64,000 nucleotides of DNA, taken from Hydractinia symbiolongicarpus. Its lineage: Eukaryota > Cnidaria > Hydrozoa > Anthoathecata > Hydractiniidae. The translations under genes and the position numbers were made by a program. Below the pieces are notes generated by a model. The model was not told where the DNA came from and searched no databases. It saw nothing but the letters and a program-made list of their open reading frames with translations. This document shows, piece after piece, positions 24,181 through 38,549 of this stretch (its first letter is position 1; every line of letters starts with the position of its first letter). The stretch spans positions 18,478,001 to 18,542,000 of the forward strand of contig NC_079884.1 in assembly GCF_029227915.1 (NCBI RefSeq), written 5' to 3'.

Positions 24181-26335
24181 CAGGCCTCTAAAGTCTGTTA
24201 TATGACCTTTTGCCGTCTAATAATGACCTTACACATAAATCACGTGGTTCCACGTGTCTGTTCAGGTTGCCATTGGTCTAGTCCTACCACTATGAATGTA
24301 GTACGACGTCCCAAATCGTTTTACATTGCTGAATAGCCTTATAACACCGTCAACTACGTGAGCAGCCCTCTAAAGGTTTTTATATGGCCTTTTGCCGCGT
24401 AATAATGGCCCTATCCAAAAATCACGTCGTTCCATATGTCTGGGCAAGTTGCCATTGGTCTAGTCCTTTCACTATCAATGCACTACGACGTCCCAAGTTG
24501 TTTTCCATTACGCCATGGCCTTATAACACCGTCACCTGCGCGTACAGTCCTCTAAAGTCTGTTATATGACCTTTTGCCGCCTAATAATGGCCTTACACAT
24601 CAATCACGTCGTTCCACATGTCTGGGCAAGTTGCCATTGGTCTGGTCCTTTAACTATCAATGCACTACGACCTCCCAAGTTCTTTTCCACTGCGCAATAG
24701 CCTAATAACACCGTCAACTACGCGTAGAGTCCTCTAAGGTCCGTTACATCACCTTTTGGTGCCTAATAATGACGTTACACATAAATCACGTGGTTCCGCG
24801 TGTCTACACTGGTTACCATTGGTTTATTCCCTCGACACTCAATGAACTACAACGTTCCAAGTCTATTTCCATTGCTGCATGACGTTATAACACCGTCAAC
24901 TACATGAACAGTCCTCTAAAGTCTGTTATATGACCGTTTGCCGCCTAATAATGGCCTTACACATAAATCACGTGTTTCCACGTGTCTGTTCAGGTTGCCA
25001 TTGGTCTCGTCCTTTCACTATCAATGGACTACGACGTCCCAAATCGTTTTACATTGCGCAATAGCCTTATAACACCGTCAACTACGTGAACAGGTCTCTA
25101 AAGGTTGTTATATAACCTTTTGCTGCCTAATAACGGCCTTACACGTAATTCACGTGGTTCCACGTGCTAATCAGGTTGCCATTGGTCTAGTCCTACCACT
25201 ACGATCGTACTAGATCGTCCCAAATTGTTTTACATTGCTGAATAGCCTTATAACACCGTCAACTACGTGAGCAGCCCTCTGAAGGTTTTTATATGGCCTT
25301 TTGCCGCGTAATAATGGCCTTATCCATAAATCACGTCGTTCGACACGTCTGCGCAAGTTTCCATTGGTCTAGTCCTTTCACTATGAATACACTACGAAGT
25401 CCCAAGTACTTTTTCATTGCGCAAAAGGCTTATAACACCGTCAACTGCATGAACAGGCCTCTAAAGACTGTTATATGACCTTTTGCCGCCTAATAATGAC
25501 CTTACACATCAATCACGTCGTTCCACATGTCTGGGCAAGTTGCCATTGGTTTAGTCCTTTCACTATGAATACACTACGACGTCCCAAGTTCTTTTCCATT
25601 GCGCAATAGCCTTATAACACCGTCAACTACATGAACAGGCCTCCAAAGGTTGTTATATGACCTTTTGCCTCGTAATAACGTCCTTGCACGTAAATCAAGT
25701 CGTTCCACGTGTCTGTGCAGGTTGGCATTGGTCTAGTCCTTCCACTCTCAATGGACTACTACGTCCCAAGTCGTTTTCCATTACGCCATGGCCTTATAAC
25801 ACCGTCAACTACGTGTACAGGCCTCTAAAGGATGTTATATGACCTTTTGCCTCCTATTATCGTCCTTGCACGTATGTCACGTCGTTCCACGTGTCTGTGC
25901 AGGTTGGCATTGGTCTAGTCCTTCCACTATCAATGTACTACGACGTCCCAAATTAATTTACATTGCGTAATACCCTTATAACACCGTCAACTGCGCTAAC
26001 AAGCCTCTAAAGGCTGTTATATGAATTTTTGCCGCCTTATAATGGCCTTACACATAAATCACGTCGTTCCACATGTCTGGGCAAGTTGCCATTGGTCTAT
26101 TCCTTTCACTATCAACAGACTACGACGTCCCAAGTTGTTTTCCATTGCGCCATGGCCCTGTAACACCGTCAACTCAGCGTACAATCCTCTCAATGCTGTA
26201 ATATGGCATTCTGCTGTATAATAAAGACCTCATGCGTAAATCAGGTGGTTCCGAGTGTCTGCACTGGTTACCATTGGGATACTCCTTCCACTCTCAATGG
26301 ACTATAAAGTCCAAAATCGTTTTCTATTACGCCAT
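23498..26335 (+). repeat. Satellite stretch between block families
   Basis: Up to about 24180 this follows 27313-27995 (offset 3815). A 210-bp piece at 23577-23786 recurs at 24304-24513. The segment 24911-25396 follows 193-679 with one base lost near 25167 (CACGTGCTAATCAGG). The segment 25793-26377 matches 10331-10915. All monomers are in the same orientation and nothing gene-like is present. Confidence 0.75.
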
Positions 26336-29300
26336 GGCCTTATAACACCGCCAACTACGGGTACAGTCCTCTAAAGTCTGTTAAATGACCTTTTCCCCCT
26401 AACAATAGCCTTACACGTAAATCACGTGGTTCCACGTGTCTGTGCAAGTAGGCATTGATCTAGTCCTTCCACTCTTAATGGACTACGACGTCCCAAGTCG
26501 TTTTCCATTACGCCATGGCCTTATAGCACCGTCAACTACGTGAACAGGCCTCTAAATGTTGTTATATGACCTTTTGCCGCCTAATAACGGCCTTACACGT
26601 AAATCACGTAGTTCCACGTGTCTGTTCAGGTTGCCATTGGTCTAGTCCTATCACTATGAATGTAGTACGATGTCCCAAATCGTTTTACATTGCGCAATAG
26701 CCTTATAACACAGTCAACTACGTGAACAGGTCTCTAAAGGTTGTTATATAACCTTTTGACGCCTAATAATGGCGTTACACATAAATCACGTCGCTCCACA
26801 TGTCTGGGCAAGTTGCCATTGGTCTGGTCCTTTAACTCTCAATGCACTACGACGTCCCAAGTTGTTTTCCATTGTGCCATGACATTATAACACCGCCAAC
26901 TACGTGTACAGGCCTCTAAAGCCTAATATATGACCTTTTGCCGCCTAATTATGGCCTTACACAAAAATCACGTGGTTCCATATGTCTGGGCAAGTTGCCA
27001 TTGGTCTAGTCCTTCCACAATGCACTACGACGTCCCAAGTTGTTTTCCATTGTGCCATGACTTTATAATACCGCCAACTACGTGTACAGGCCTCTAAAGC
27101 CTAATGTATGACCTTTTGCCGCCTAATTATGGCCTTACACATAAATCACGTGGTTCCACATGTCTGGGCAAGTTGCCATTGGTCTAGTCCTTCCACTGTT
27201 AATGTACTACGACGTCCTAAGACGTTTTCGAATGCGTCATGACGTTAAAACACCGTCAACTACGCGTACAGTCCTCTAAAGTCTGTTATATGACCTTTTG
27301 CCGCCTAATAACCGCCTTACACGTAAATCACGTGGTTCCACGTGTCTGTTCAGGTTGCCATTGCTCTAGTTCTACCACTACAAATGTACTACGACGTCCC
27401 AAATCGTTTTACATTGCTGAATAGCCTTATAACACCGTCAACTACGTGAGCAGCCCTCTAAAGGTTTTTATATGGCCTTTTGCTGCGTAATAATGGCCTT
27501 ATCCAAAAATCACGTCGTTCCATATGTCTGGGCAAGTTGCCATTGGTCTAGTCCTTTCACTATCAATGCACTACGACGTCCCAAGTTGTTTTCCATTGTG
27601 CCATGGCCTTATAACACCGTCAACTACGTGTACATGCCTCTAAAAGATGTTATATGACCTTTTGCCCCCTATTATCGTCCTTGCACGTATATCACGTCGT
27701 TCCACGTGTCTGTGCAGGTTGGCATTGGTCTAGTCCTTTTACTATCAATGTACTACGACGTCCCAAATCATTTCCATTACGCCATGGCCTTATAACACCG
27801 TCACCTGCGCGTACAGTCCTCTAAAGTCTGTTATATGACCTTTTGCCGCCTAATAATGGCCTTACACATCAATCACGTCGTTCCACATGTCTGGGCAAGT
27901 TGCCATTGGTCTGGTCCTTTCACTATCAATGCACTACGACCTCCCAAGTTCTTTTCCACTGCGCAATAGCCTTATAACACCGTCAACTACGCGTACAGTC
28001 CTCTAAGGTCCGTTACATCATCTTTTGGTGCCTAATAATGACGTTACACAAAAATCACGAGGTTCCGCGTGTCTACACTGGTTACCATTGGTTTATTCCC
28101 TCGACACTCAATGAACTACAACGTCCCAAGTCTATTTTCATTGCTGCATGACGTTATAACACCGTCAACTACATGAACAGGCCTCTAAAGTCTGTTATAT
28201 GACCTTTTGCCGTCTAATAATGACCTTACACATAAATCACGTGGTTCCACGTGTCTGTTCAGGTTGCCATTGGTCTAGTCCTACCACTATGAATGTAGTA
28301 CGACGTCCCAAATCGTTTTACATTGCTGAATAGCCTTATAACACCGTCTACTACGTGAGCAGCCCTCTGAAGGTTTTTATATGGCCTTTTGCCGCGTAAT
28401 AATGGCCTTATCCATAAATCACGTCGTTCGACACGTCTGCGCAAGTTTCCATTGGTCTAGTCCTTTCACTATGAATACACTACGACCTCCCAAGTTCTTT
28501 TCCACTGCGCAATAGCCTTATAACACCGTCGACTACGCGCACAGTCCTCTAAAGTCAGTTATATCACCTTTTGGCGCCTAATAATGACGTTACACATAAA
28601 TCACGTGGTTCCGCGTGTCTACACTGGTTACCATTGGTTTATTCCCTCGACACTCAGTGGACTACATTGTCCTAAGTCTATTTACATTGCTGCATGACGT
28701 TATAACACCGTTAACTACACGTGCATGCCTCTAAGGCCTGTTATATGACCTTTTGCCGCCTAATAACGGCCTTACACGTAAATCACATAGTTCCACGTGT
28801 CTGTTCAGGTTGCCATTGGTCTAGTCCTACCACTATGAATGTAGTACGACGTCCCAAATCGTTTTACATTGCGGAATAGCCTTATAACACCGTCTACTAC
28901 GTGAGCAGGCCTCTAAAGGGGTTTATATGGCCTTTTGCCGCCTAATAATGGCCTTACACATAAATCACGTCGCTCCACATGTCTGGGCAAGTTGCCATTG
29001 GTCCATTCCTTTATCTGTTAATGTACTACGACGTCCTAAGTCGTTTTCCATTTGCTGCATGACGTTATAATACCGTCAACTACATGTGCATGCCTCTAAA
29101 GGCTGTTATATGACCTTTTGCCGCCTAATAATGGCCTTACACATCAATCACGTCGTTCCACATGTCTGGGCAAGTTGCCATTGGTCTGGTCCTTTCACTA
29201 TCAATGCACTACGACCTCCCAAGTTCTTTTCCACTGCGCAATAGCCTTATAACACCGTCGACTACGCGCACAGTCCTCTAAAGTCAGTTATATCACCTTT

Positions 29301-29606
29301 TGGCGCCTAATAATGACGTTACACATAAATCACGTGGTTCCGCGTGTCTACACTGGTTAACATTGGTTTATTCCCTCGACACTCAGTGGACTACATTGTC
29401 CTAAGTCTATTTACATTGCTGCATGACGTTATAACACCGTTAACTACACGTGCATGCCTCTAAGGCCTGTTATATGACCTTTTGCCGCCTAATAACGGCC
29501 TTCCACGTAAATCACGTAGTTCCACGTGTCTGTTCAGGTTGCCATTGGTCTAGTCCTTCCACTGTTAATGTACTACGACGTCCCAAATCGTTTAACATTG
29601 CGGAAT
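26336..29606 (+). repeat. 18-monomer HOR unit, 3271 bp, full copy
   Basis: This unit repeats at offset 3271 (TTAAATGACC at 26381 and 29652; the segments near 28259 and 31530 agree). Eighteen monomers of 182 bp would give 3276 bp. The missing 5 bp equals the loss in the 177-bp monomer (CCTTCCAC joined to AATGC at 27011-27023). The unit contains three diverged-class monomers near 28070, 28610 and 29340. Confidence 0.87.
27011..27023 (+). repeat. 177-bp monomer junction (5-bp deletion)
   Basis: GTCCTTCCAC is followed directly by AATGCACTACG, missing a TATCA-type pentamer. The same junction occurs at 23196-23208, 30282-30294 and 32825-32837 and nowhere else that I saw. It therefore tags the 18-mer HOR family and its diverged copy at 22.7-24.2 kb. 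Confidence 0.83.
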
Positions 29607-32262
29607 AGCCTTATAACACCGTCAACTACGGGTACAGTCCTCTAAAGTCTGTTAAATGACCTTTTCCCCCTAACAATGGCCTTACACGTAAATCACGTGG
29701 TTCCACGTGTCTGTGCAAGTAGGCATTGGTCTAGTCCTTCCACTCTTAATGGACTACGACGTCCCAAGTCGTTTTCCATTACGCCATGGCCTTATAGCAC
29801 CGTCAACTACGTGAACAGGCCTCTAAATGTTGTTATATGACCTTTTGCCGCCTAATAACGGCCTTACACGTAAATCACGTAGTTCCACGTGTCTGTTCAG
29901 GTTGCCATTGGTCTAGTCCTATCACTATGAATGTAGTACGACGTCCCAAATCGTTTTACATTGCGCAATAGCCTTATAACACAGTCAACTACGTGAACAG
30001 GTCTCTAAAGGTTGTTATATAACCTTTTGACGCCTAATAATGGCGTTACACATAAATCACGTCGCTCCACATGTCTGGGCAAGTTGCCATTGGTCTGGTC
30101 CTTTAACTCTCAATGCACTACGACGTCCCAAGTTGTTTTCCATTGTGCCATGACATTATAACACCGCCAACTACGTGTACAGGCCTCTAAAGCCTAATAT
30201 ATGACCTTTTGCCGCCTAATTATGGCCTTACACAAAAATCACGTGGTTCCATATGTCTGGGCAAGTTGCCATTGGTCTAGTCCTTCCACAATGCACTACG
30301 ACGTCCCAAGTTGTTTTCCATTGTGCCATGACATTATAACACCGCCAACTACGTGTACAGGCCTCTAAAGCCTAATGTATGATCTTTTGCCGCCTAATTA
30401 TGGCCTTACACATAAATCACGTGGTTCCACATGTCTGGGCAAGTTGCCATTGGTCTAGTCCTTCCACTGTTAATGTACTACGACGTCCTAAGACGTTTTC
30501 GAATGCGTCATGACGTTATAACACCGTCAACTACGCGTACAGTCCTCTAAAGTCTGTTATATGACCTTTTGCCGCCTAATAACCGCCTTACACGTAAATC
30601 ACGTGGTTCCACGTGTCTGTTCAGGTTGCCATTGCTCTAGTTCTACCACTACAAATGTACTACGACGTCCCAAATCGTTTTACATTGCTGAATAGCCTTA
30701 TAACACCGTCAACTACGTGAGCAGCCCTCTAAAGGTTTTTATATGGCCTTTTGCTGCGTAATAATGGCCTTATCCAAAAATCACGTCGTTCCATATGTCT
30801 GGGCAAGTTGACATTGGTCTAGTCCTTTCACTATCAATGCACTACGACGTCCCAAGTTGTTTTCCATTGTGCCATGGCCTTATAACACCGTCAACTACGT
30901 GTACAGGCCTCTAAAAGATGTTATATGACCTTTTGCCCCCTATTATCGTCCTTGCACGTATATCACGTCGTTCCACGTGTCTGTGCAGGTTGGCATTGGT
31001 CTAGTCCTTTTACTATCAATGTACTACGACGTCCCAAATCATTTCCATTACGCCATGGCCTTATAACACCGTCACCTGCGCGTACAGTCCTCTAAAGTCT
31101 GTTATATGACCTTTTGCCGCCTAATAATGGCCTTACACATCAATCACGTCGTTCCACATGTCTGGGCAAGTTGCCATTGGTCTGGTCCTTTCACTATCAA
31201 TGCACTACGACCTCCCAAGTTCTTTTCCACTGCGCAATAGCCTTATAACACCGTCAACTACGCGTACAGTCCTCTAAGGTCCGTTACATCACCTTTTGGT
31301 GCCTAATAATGACGTTACACATAAATCACGAGGTTCCGCGTGTCTACACTGGTTAATATTGGTTTATTCCCTCGACACTCAATGAACTACAACGTCCCAA
31401 GTCTATTTTCATTGCTGCATGACGTTATAACACCGTCAACTACATGAACAGGCCTCTAAAGTCTGTTATATGACCTTTTGCCGTCTAATAATGACCTTAC
31501 ACATAAATCACGTGGTTCCACGTGTCTGTTCAGGTTGCCATTGGTCTAGTCCTACCACTATGAATGTAGTACGACGTCCCAAATCGTTTTACATTGCTGA
31601 ATAGCCTTATAACACCGTCAACTACGTGAGCATCCCTCTGAAGGTTTTTATATGGCCTTTTGCCGCGTAATAATGGCCTTATCCATAAATCACGTCGTTC
31701 GACACGTCTGCGCAAGTTTCCATTGGTCTAGTCCTTTCACTATGAATACACTACGACCTCCCAAGTTCTTTTCCACTGCGCAATAGCCTTATAACACCGT
31801 CGACTACGCGCACAGTCCTCTAAAGTCAGTTATATCACCTTTTGGCGCCTAATAATGACGTTACACATAAATCACGTGGTTCCGCGTGTCTACACTGGTT
31901 ACCATTGGTTTATTCCCTCGACACTCAGTGGACTACATTGTCCTAAGTCTATTTACATTGCTGCATGACGTTATAACACCGTTAACTACACGTGCATGCC
32001 TCTAAGGCCTGTTATATGACCTTTTGCCACCTAATAACGGCCTTACACGTAAATCACATAGTTCCACGTGTCTGTTCAGGTTGCCATTGGTCTAGTCCTA
32101 CCACTATGAATGTAGTACGACGTCCCAAATCGTTTTACATTGCGGAATAGCCTTATAACACCGTCTACTACGTGAGCAGGCCTCTAAAGGGGTTTATATG
32201 GCCTTTTGCCGCCTAATAATGGCCTTACACATAAATCACGTCGCTCCACATGTCTGTGCAGG
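29607..32262 (+). repeat. 18-mer HOR, second copy, truncated at its right end
   Basis: This copy follows 26336-28991 closely and then breaks at about 32262, roughly 3.4 monomers before its expected end. The next sequence restarts the HOR at a later phase. The shared 177-bp monomer is at about 30282-30294. Confidence 0.85.
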
Positions 32263-33308
32263 TTGCCATTGGTCTAGTCCTTCCACTCTTAATGGACTAC
32301 GACGTCCCAAGTCGTTTTCCATTACGCCATGGCCTTATAGCACCGTCAACTACGTGAACAGGCCTCTAAATGTTGTTATATGACCTTTTGCCGCCTAAAA
32401 ACGGCCTTACACGTAAATCACGTAGTTCCACGTGTCTGTTCAGGTTGCCATTGGTCTAGTCCTATCACTATGAATGTAGTACGACGTCCCAAATCGTTTT
32501 ACATTGCGCAATAGCCTTATAACACAGTCAACTACGTGAACAGGTCTCTAAAGGTTGTTATATAACCTTTTGACGCCTAATAATGGCGTTACACATAAAT
32601 CACGTCGCTCCACATGTCTGGGCAAGTTGCCATTGGTCTGGTCCTTTAACTCTCAATGCACTACGACGTCCCAAGTTGTTTTCCATTGTGCCATGACATT
32701 ATAACACCGCCAACTACGTGTACAGGCCTCTAAAGCCTAATATATGACCTTTTGCCGCCTAATTATGGCCTTACACAAAAATCACGTGGTTCCATATGTC
32801 TGGGCAAGTTGCCATTGGTCTAGTCCTTCCACAATGCACTACGACGTCCCAAGTTGTTTTCCATTGTGCCATGACATTATAACACCGCCAACTACGTGTA
32901 CAGGCCTCTAAAGCCTAATGTATGATCTTTTGCCGCCTAATTATGGCCTTACACATAAATCACGTGGTTCCACATGTCTGGGCAAGTTGCCATTGGTCTA
33001 GTCCTTCCACTGTTAATGTACTACGACGTCCTAAGACGTTTTCGAATGCGTCATGACGTTATAACACCGTCAACTACGCGTACAGTCCTCTAAAGTCTGT
33101 TATATGACCTTTTGCCGCCTAATAACCGCCTTACACGTAAATCACGTGGTTCCACGTGTCTGTTCAGGTTGCCATTGCTCTAGTTCTACCACTACAAATG
33201 TACTACGACGTCCCAAATCGTTTTACATTGCTGAATAGCCTTATAACACCGTCAACTACGTGAGCAGCCCTCTAAAGGTTTTTATATGGCCTTTTGCTGC
33301 GTAATAAT
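32263..33308 (+). repeat. 18-mer HOR, third copy, partial
   Basis: This segment is offset 2543 from the second copy, that is 3271 minus four monomers (728 bp), so four monomers are missing across the join at about 32257-32268. It carries the 177-bp monomer at 32825-32837 and ends at about 33308, where GTAATAATGGCC of the other copies becomes GTAATAATGACC and the 9-mer-type block begins. Confidence 0.83.
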
Positions 33309-35197
33309 GACCTTACACATCAATCACGTCGTTCCACATGTCTGGGCAAGTTGCCATTGGTCTGGTCCTTTCACTCTCAATGCACTACGACGTCCCAAGT
33401 TCTTTTCCATTGCGCAATAGCGTTATAACACCGTCAACTACGTGAACAGGCCTCTAAAGGCTGTTATATGACCTTTTGCTGCCTATTAATGGCCTTACAC
33501 ATAAATCACGTCGTCCCACATGTCTGTGCAAGTTGCCATTGGTCCCGTCCTTTCACTATCAATGCACTACGACCTCCCAAGTTCATTTCCAATGCGCAAT
33601 AGCCTTATAACACCGTCAACTACGCGTACAGTCCTTTAAAGTCTGTTATATGACCTTTTGCCGCCTAATAATGGCCTTACACATCAATCACGTCGTTCCA
33701 CATGTCTGGGCAAGTTGCCATTGGTCTGGTCCTTTCACTATCAATGCACTACGACCTCCCAAGTTCTTTTCCACTGCGCAATAGCCTTATAACACCGTCA
33801 ACTACGCGTACAGTCCTCTAAAGTCTGTTATATGACCGTTTGCCGCCTAATAATGGCCTTACACATAAATCACGTGTTTCCACGTGTCTGTTCAGGTTGC
33901 CATTGGTCTCGTCCTTTCACTATCAATGGACTACGACGTCCCAAATCGTTTTACATTGCGCAGTAGCCTTATAACACCGTCAACTACGTGAACAGGTCTC
34001 TAAAGGTTGTTATATAACCTTTTGCTGCCTAATAACGGCCTTACACGTAATTCACGTGGTTCCACGTGTCTACTCAGGTTGCCATTGGTCTAGTCCTACC
34101 ACTACGATCGTACTAGAACGTCCCAAATTGTTTTACATTGCTGAATAGCCTTATAACACCGTCAACTACGTGAGCAGCCCTCTGAAGGTTTTTATATGGC
34201 CTTTTGCCGCGTAATAATGGCCTTATCCATAAATCACGTCGTTCGACACGTCTGCGCAAGTTTCCATTGGTCTAGTCCTTTCACTATGAATACACTACGA
34301 CCTCCCAAGTTCTTTTCCACTGCGCAATAGCCTTATAACACCGTCGACTACGCGCACAGTCCTCTAAAGTCAGTTATATCACCTTTTGGCGCCTAATAAT
34401 GACGTTACACATAAATCACGTGGTTCCGCGTGTCTACACTGGTTACCATTGGTTTATTCCCTCGACACTCAGTGGACTACATTGTCCTAAGTCTATTTAC
34501 ATTGCTGCATGACGTTATAACACCGTTAACTACACGTGCATGCCTCTAAGGCCTGTTATATGACCTTTTGCCGCCTAATAACGGCCTTACACGTAAATCA
34601 CGTAGTTCCACGTGTCTGTTCAGGTTGCCATTGGTCTAGTCCTACCACTATGAATGTAGTACGACGTCCCAAATCGTTTTACATTGCGGAATAGCCTTAT
34701 AACACCGTCTACTACGTGAGCAGGTCTCTAAAGGGGTTTATATGGCCTTTTGCCGCCTAATAATGGTCTTACACATAAATCACGTCGCTCCACATGTCTG
34801 GGCAAGTTGCCATTGGTCCATTCCTTTATCTGTTAATGTACTACGACGTCCTAAGTCGTTTTCCATTTGCTGCATGACGTTATAACACCGTCAACTACAT
34901 GTACATGCCTCTAAAGGCTGTTATATGACCTTTTGCCGCCTAACAATGGCCTTGCACATAAATCACGTCGTTCCACATGTCTGTGTAAGTTGCCATTGGT
35001 CCATTCCTTTATCTGTTAATGTACTACGACGTCCTAAGTCGTTTTCCATTTGCTGCATGACGTTATAATACCGTCAACTACATGTGCATGCCTCTAAAGG
35101 CTGTTATATGACCTTTTGCCGCCTAATAATGGCCTTACACATCAATCACGTCGTTCCACATGTCTGGGCAAGTTGCCATTGGTCTGGTCCTTTCACT
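33303..35197 (+). repeat. 9-mer-family block, extended copy (partner 38584-40478)
   Basis: The constant offset to the partner is 5281 (TACGCGTACAGTCC at 33621 and 38902). It is about 10.4 monomers long because it continues past the 9-mer end with the second 183-bp monomer. The match stops at CTTTCACT, followed by ATC here and CTC in the partner. Its 33621-34884 part also corresponds to the first 1264 bases of the window. Confidence 0.86.
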
Positions 35198-36910
35198 ATC
35201 AATGCACTACGACCTCCCAAGTTCTTTTCCACTGCGCAATAGCCTTATAACACCGTCGACTACGCGCACAGTCCTCTAAAGTCAGTTATATCACCTTTTG
35301 GCGCCTAATAATGACGGTACACATAAATCACGTGGTTCCGCGTGTCTACATTGGTTACCATTGGTTTATTCCCTCGACACTCAGTGGACTACATTGTCCT
35401 AAGTCTATTTACATTGCTGCATGACGTTATAACACCGTTAACTACACGTGCATGCCTCTAAGGCCTGTTATATGACCTTTTGCCGCCTAATAACGGCCTT
35501 ACACGTAAGTCACGTAGTTCCACGTGTCTGTTCAGGTTGCCATTTGTCTAGTCCTACCACTATGAATGTAGTACGACGTCCCAAATCGTTTTACATTGCG
35601 GAATAGCCTTATAACACCGTCAACTACATGTATATGCCTCTAAAGGCTGTTATATGACCTTTTGCCGCCTAACAATGGCCTTGCACATAAATCACGTCGT
35701 TCCACATGTCTGTGTAAGTTGCCATTGGTCCATTCCTTTATCTGTTAATGTACTACGACGTCCTAAGTCGTTTTCCATTTGCTGCATGACGTTATAACAC
35801 CGTCAACTACATGAACAGGCCTCAAAAGGCTGTTATATGGCATTTTGCCTCGTAATAACGTCCTTGCACGTAAATCACGTCGTTCCACGTGTCTGTGCAG
35901 GTTGGGATTGGTCTAGTCCTTCCACTTTCAGTGGACTACGACGTACCAAGTCGTTTTCCATAACGCCATGGCCTTATAACACCGTCTACTACGTGAACAG
36001 GCCTCTAAAGGTTGTTATATAACCTTTTGCCGCCTAAAACGGCCTTACACGTAAATCACGTGGTTCCCCGTGTCTGTTCAGGTTGCCATTGCTCTAGTCC
36101 TACCACTACAAATGTACTACGACGTCCCAAATCGTTTTTGATTGCGTCATGACGTTATAACACCGTCAACTACGCGTACAGTCCTTTAAAGTCTGTTATA
36201 TCACCTTTTGGCGCCTAATAATGACCTTCACTTAAATCACGTGGTTCCGCGTGTCTCCACTGGTTACCATTGGTTTATTCCCTGGACACTCAATGTACTA
36301 CAACGTCCCAAATCGTCTTACATTGCGCAATGGCCTTATAACACCGTCAACTACGTGTACTGACCTCTAAAGGTTTTTATATGGCCTTTTGCCTCGTAAT
36401 AACGTCCTTGCACGTAAATCACGTCGTTGCACGTGTCTGCGCAGGTTGAGATTGGTCTAGTCCTTCCACTATCAATGGACTACGACTTCCTAAGTCGTTT
36501 TCGATTGCGTCATGACGTTATAACACCGTCAACTACGTGTACTGTCCTCTAAAATCTGTTATATGACCTTTTACTGCCTATTAATGGCCTTACACATAAA
36601 TCACGTCGTCCCACATGTCTGTGCAAGTTGCCATTGGTCCCGTCCTTTCACTATCAATGCACTACGACCTCCCAAGTTCTTTTCCACTGCGCAATAGCCT
36701 TTATAACACCGTCAACTACGCGTACAGTGCTCTAAAGTCTGTTATATCACCTTTTGGCGCATAATAATGACGTTACACATAAATCACGTGGTTCCGCGTG
36801 TCTCCACTGGTTACCATTGGTTTATTCCCTCGACACTCAATGGACTACAACGTCCTAAGTCTATTTACATTACTGCATGACGTTATAACACCGTTAACTA
36901 CATTTTCATG
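35198..36910 (+). repeat. Satellite stretch linking 9-mer blocks
   Basis: The first part is a diverged and E-box/G-box monomer series like that around 20300-20700. The segment 35790-36174 follows 2713-3097 at offset 33077. The segment 36640-37120 follows 51004-51484 at offset 14364, sharing the rare TTGGCGCATAATAATG variant. One extra T is present in CCTTTATAACACC near 36698. No gene is seen. Confidence 0.75.
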
Positions 36911-38549
36911 CCTCTAAGGTCTGTTATATGACCTTTTGCCGCCTAATAATGACCTTACACATCAATCACGTCGTTCCACATGTCTGGGCAAGTTGCCATT
37001 GGTCTGGTCCTTTCACTCTCAATGCACTACGACGTCCCAAGTTCTTTTCCATTGCGCAATAGCGTTATAACACCGTCAACTACGTGAACAGGCCTCTAAA
37101 GGCTGTTATATGACCTTTTGCTGCCTATTAATGGCCTTACACATAAATCACGTCGTCCCACATGTCTGTGCAAGTTGCCATTGGTCCCGTCCTTTCACTA
37201 TCAATGCACTACGACCTCCCAAGTTCATTTCCAATGCGCAATAGCCTTATAACACCGTCAACTACGCGTACAGTCCTTTAAAGTCTGTTATATGACCTTT
37301 TGCCGCCTAATAATGGCCTTACACATCAATCACGTCGTTCCACATGTCTGGGCAAGTTGCCATTGGTCTGGTCCTTTCACTATCAATGCACTACGACCTC
37401 CCAAGTTCTTTTCCACTGCGCAATAGCCTTATAACACCGTCAACTACGCGTACAGTCCTCTAAAGTCTGTTATATGACCGTTTGCCGCCTAATAATGGCC
37501 TTACACATAAATCACGTGTTTCCACGTGTCTGTTCAGGTTGCCATTGGTCTCGTCCTTTCACTATCAATGGACTACGACGTCCCAAATCGTTTTACATTG
37601 CGCAGTAGCCTTATAACACCGTCAACTACGTGAACAGGTCTCTAAAGGTTGTTATATAACCTTTTGCTGCCTAATAACGGCCTTACACGTAATTCACGTG
37701 GTTCCACGTGTCTACTCAGGTTGCCATTGGTCTAGTCCTACCACTACGATCGTACTAGAACGTCCCAAATTGTTTTACATTGCTGAATAGCCTTATAACA
37801 CCGTCAACTACGTGAGCAGCCCTCTGAAGGTTTTTATATGGCCTTTTGCCGCGTAATAATGGCCTTATCCATAAATCACGTCGTTCGACACGTCTGCGCA
37901 AGTTTCCATTGGTCTAGTCCTTTCACTATGAATACACTACGACCTCCCAAGTTCTTTTCCACTGCGCAATAGCCTTATAACACCGTCGACTACGCGCACA
38001 GTCCTCTAAAGTCAGTTATATCACCTTTTGGCGCCTAATAATGACGTTACACATAAATCACGTGGTTCCGCGTGTCTACACTGGTTACCATTGGTTTATT
38101 CCCTCGACACTCAGTGGACTACATTGTCCTAAGTCTATTTACATTGCTGCATGACGTTATAACACCGTTAACTACACGTGCATGCCTCTAAGGCCTGTTA
38201 TATGACCTTTTGCCGCCTAATAACGGCCTTACACGTAAATCACGTAGTTCCACGTGTCTGTTCAGGTTGCCATTGGTCTAGTCCTACCACTATGAATGTA
38301 GTACGACGTCCCAAATCGTTTTACATTGCGGAATAGCCTTATAACACCGTCTACTACGTGAGCAGGTCTCTAAAGGGGTTTATATGGCCTTTTGCCGCCT
38401 AATAATGGTCTTACACATAAATCACGTCGCTCCACATGTCTGGGCAAGTTGCCATTGGTCCATTCCTTTATCTGTTAATGTACTACGACGTCCTAAGTCG
38501 TTTTCCATTTGCTGCATGACGTTATAACACCGTCAACTACATGTGCATG
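36911..38549 (+). repeat. 9-monomer HOR unit A (1639 bp)
   Basis: CCTCTAAGGTCTG at 36911 recurs at 38550. Inside are two monomers with CACATCAATCACGTCG, one with TGCTGCCTATTAATGG, one with ACTACGATCGTACTAG, one diverged-class monomer near 38065 and one 183-bp monomer near 38450. One 183-bp monomer in nine explains 1639 rather than 1638 bp. The next unit follows directly. Confidence 0.88.

Noticed and set aside
28259-28444. Reverse-strand open frames at 28259-28444 and 31530-31715
   Set aside because: They are the same satellite segment in two copies of the 18-mer HOR, open by chance on the other strand, with no separate support.
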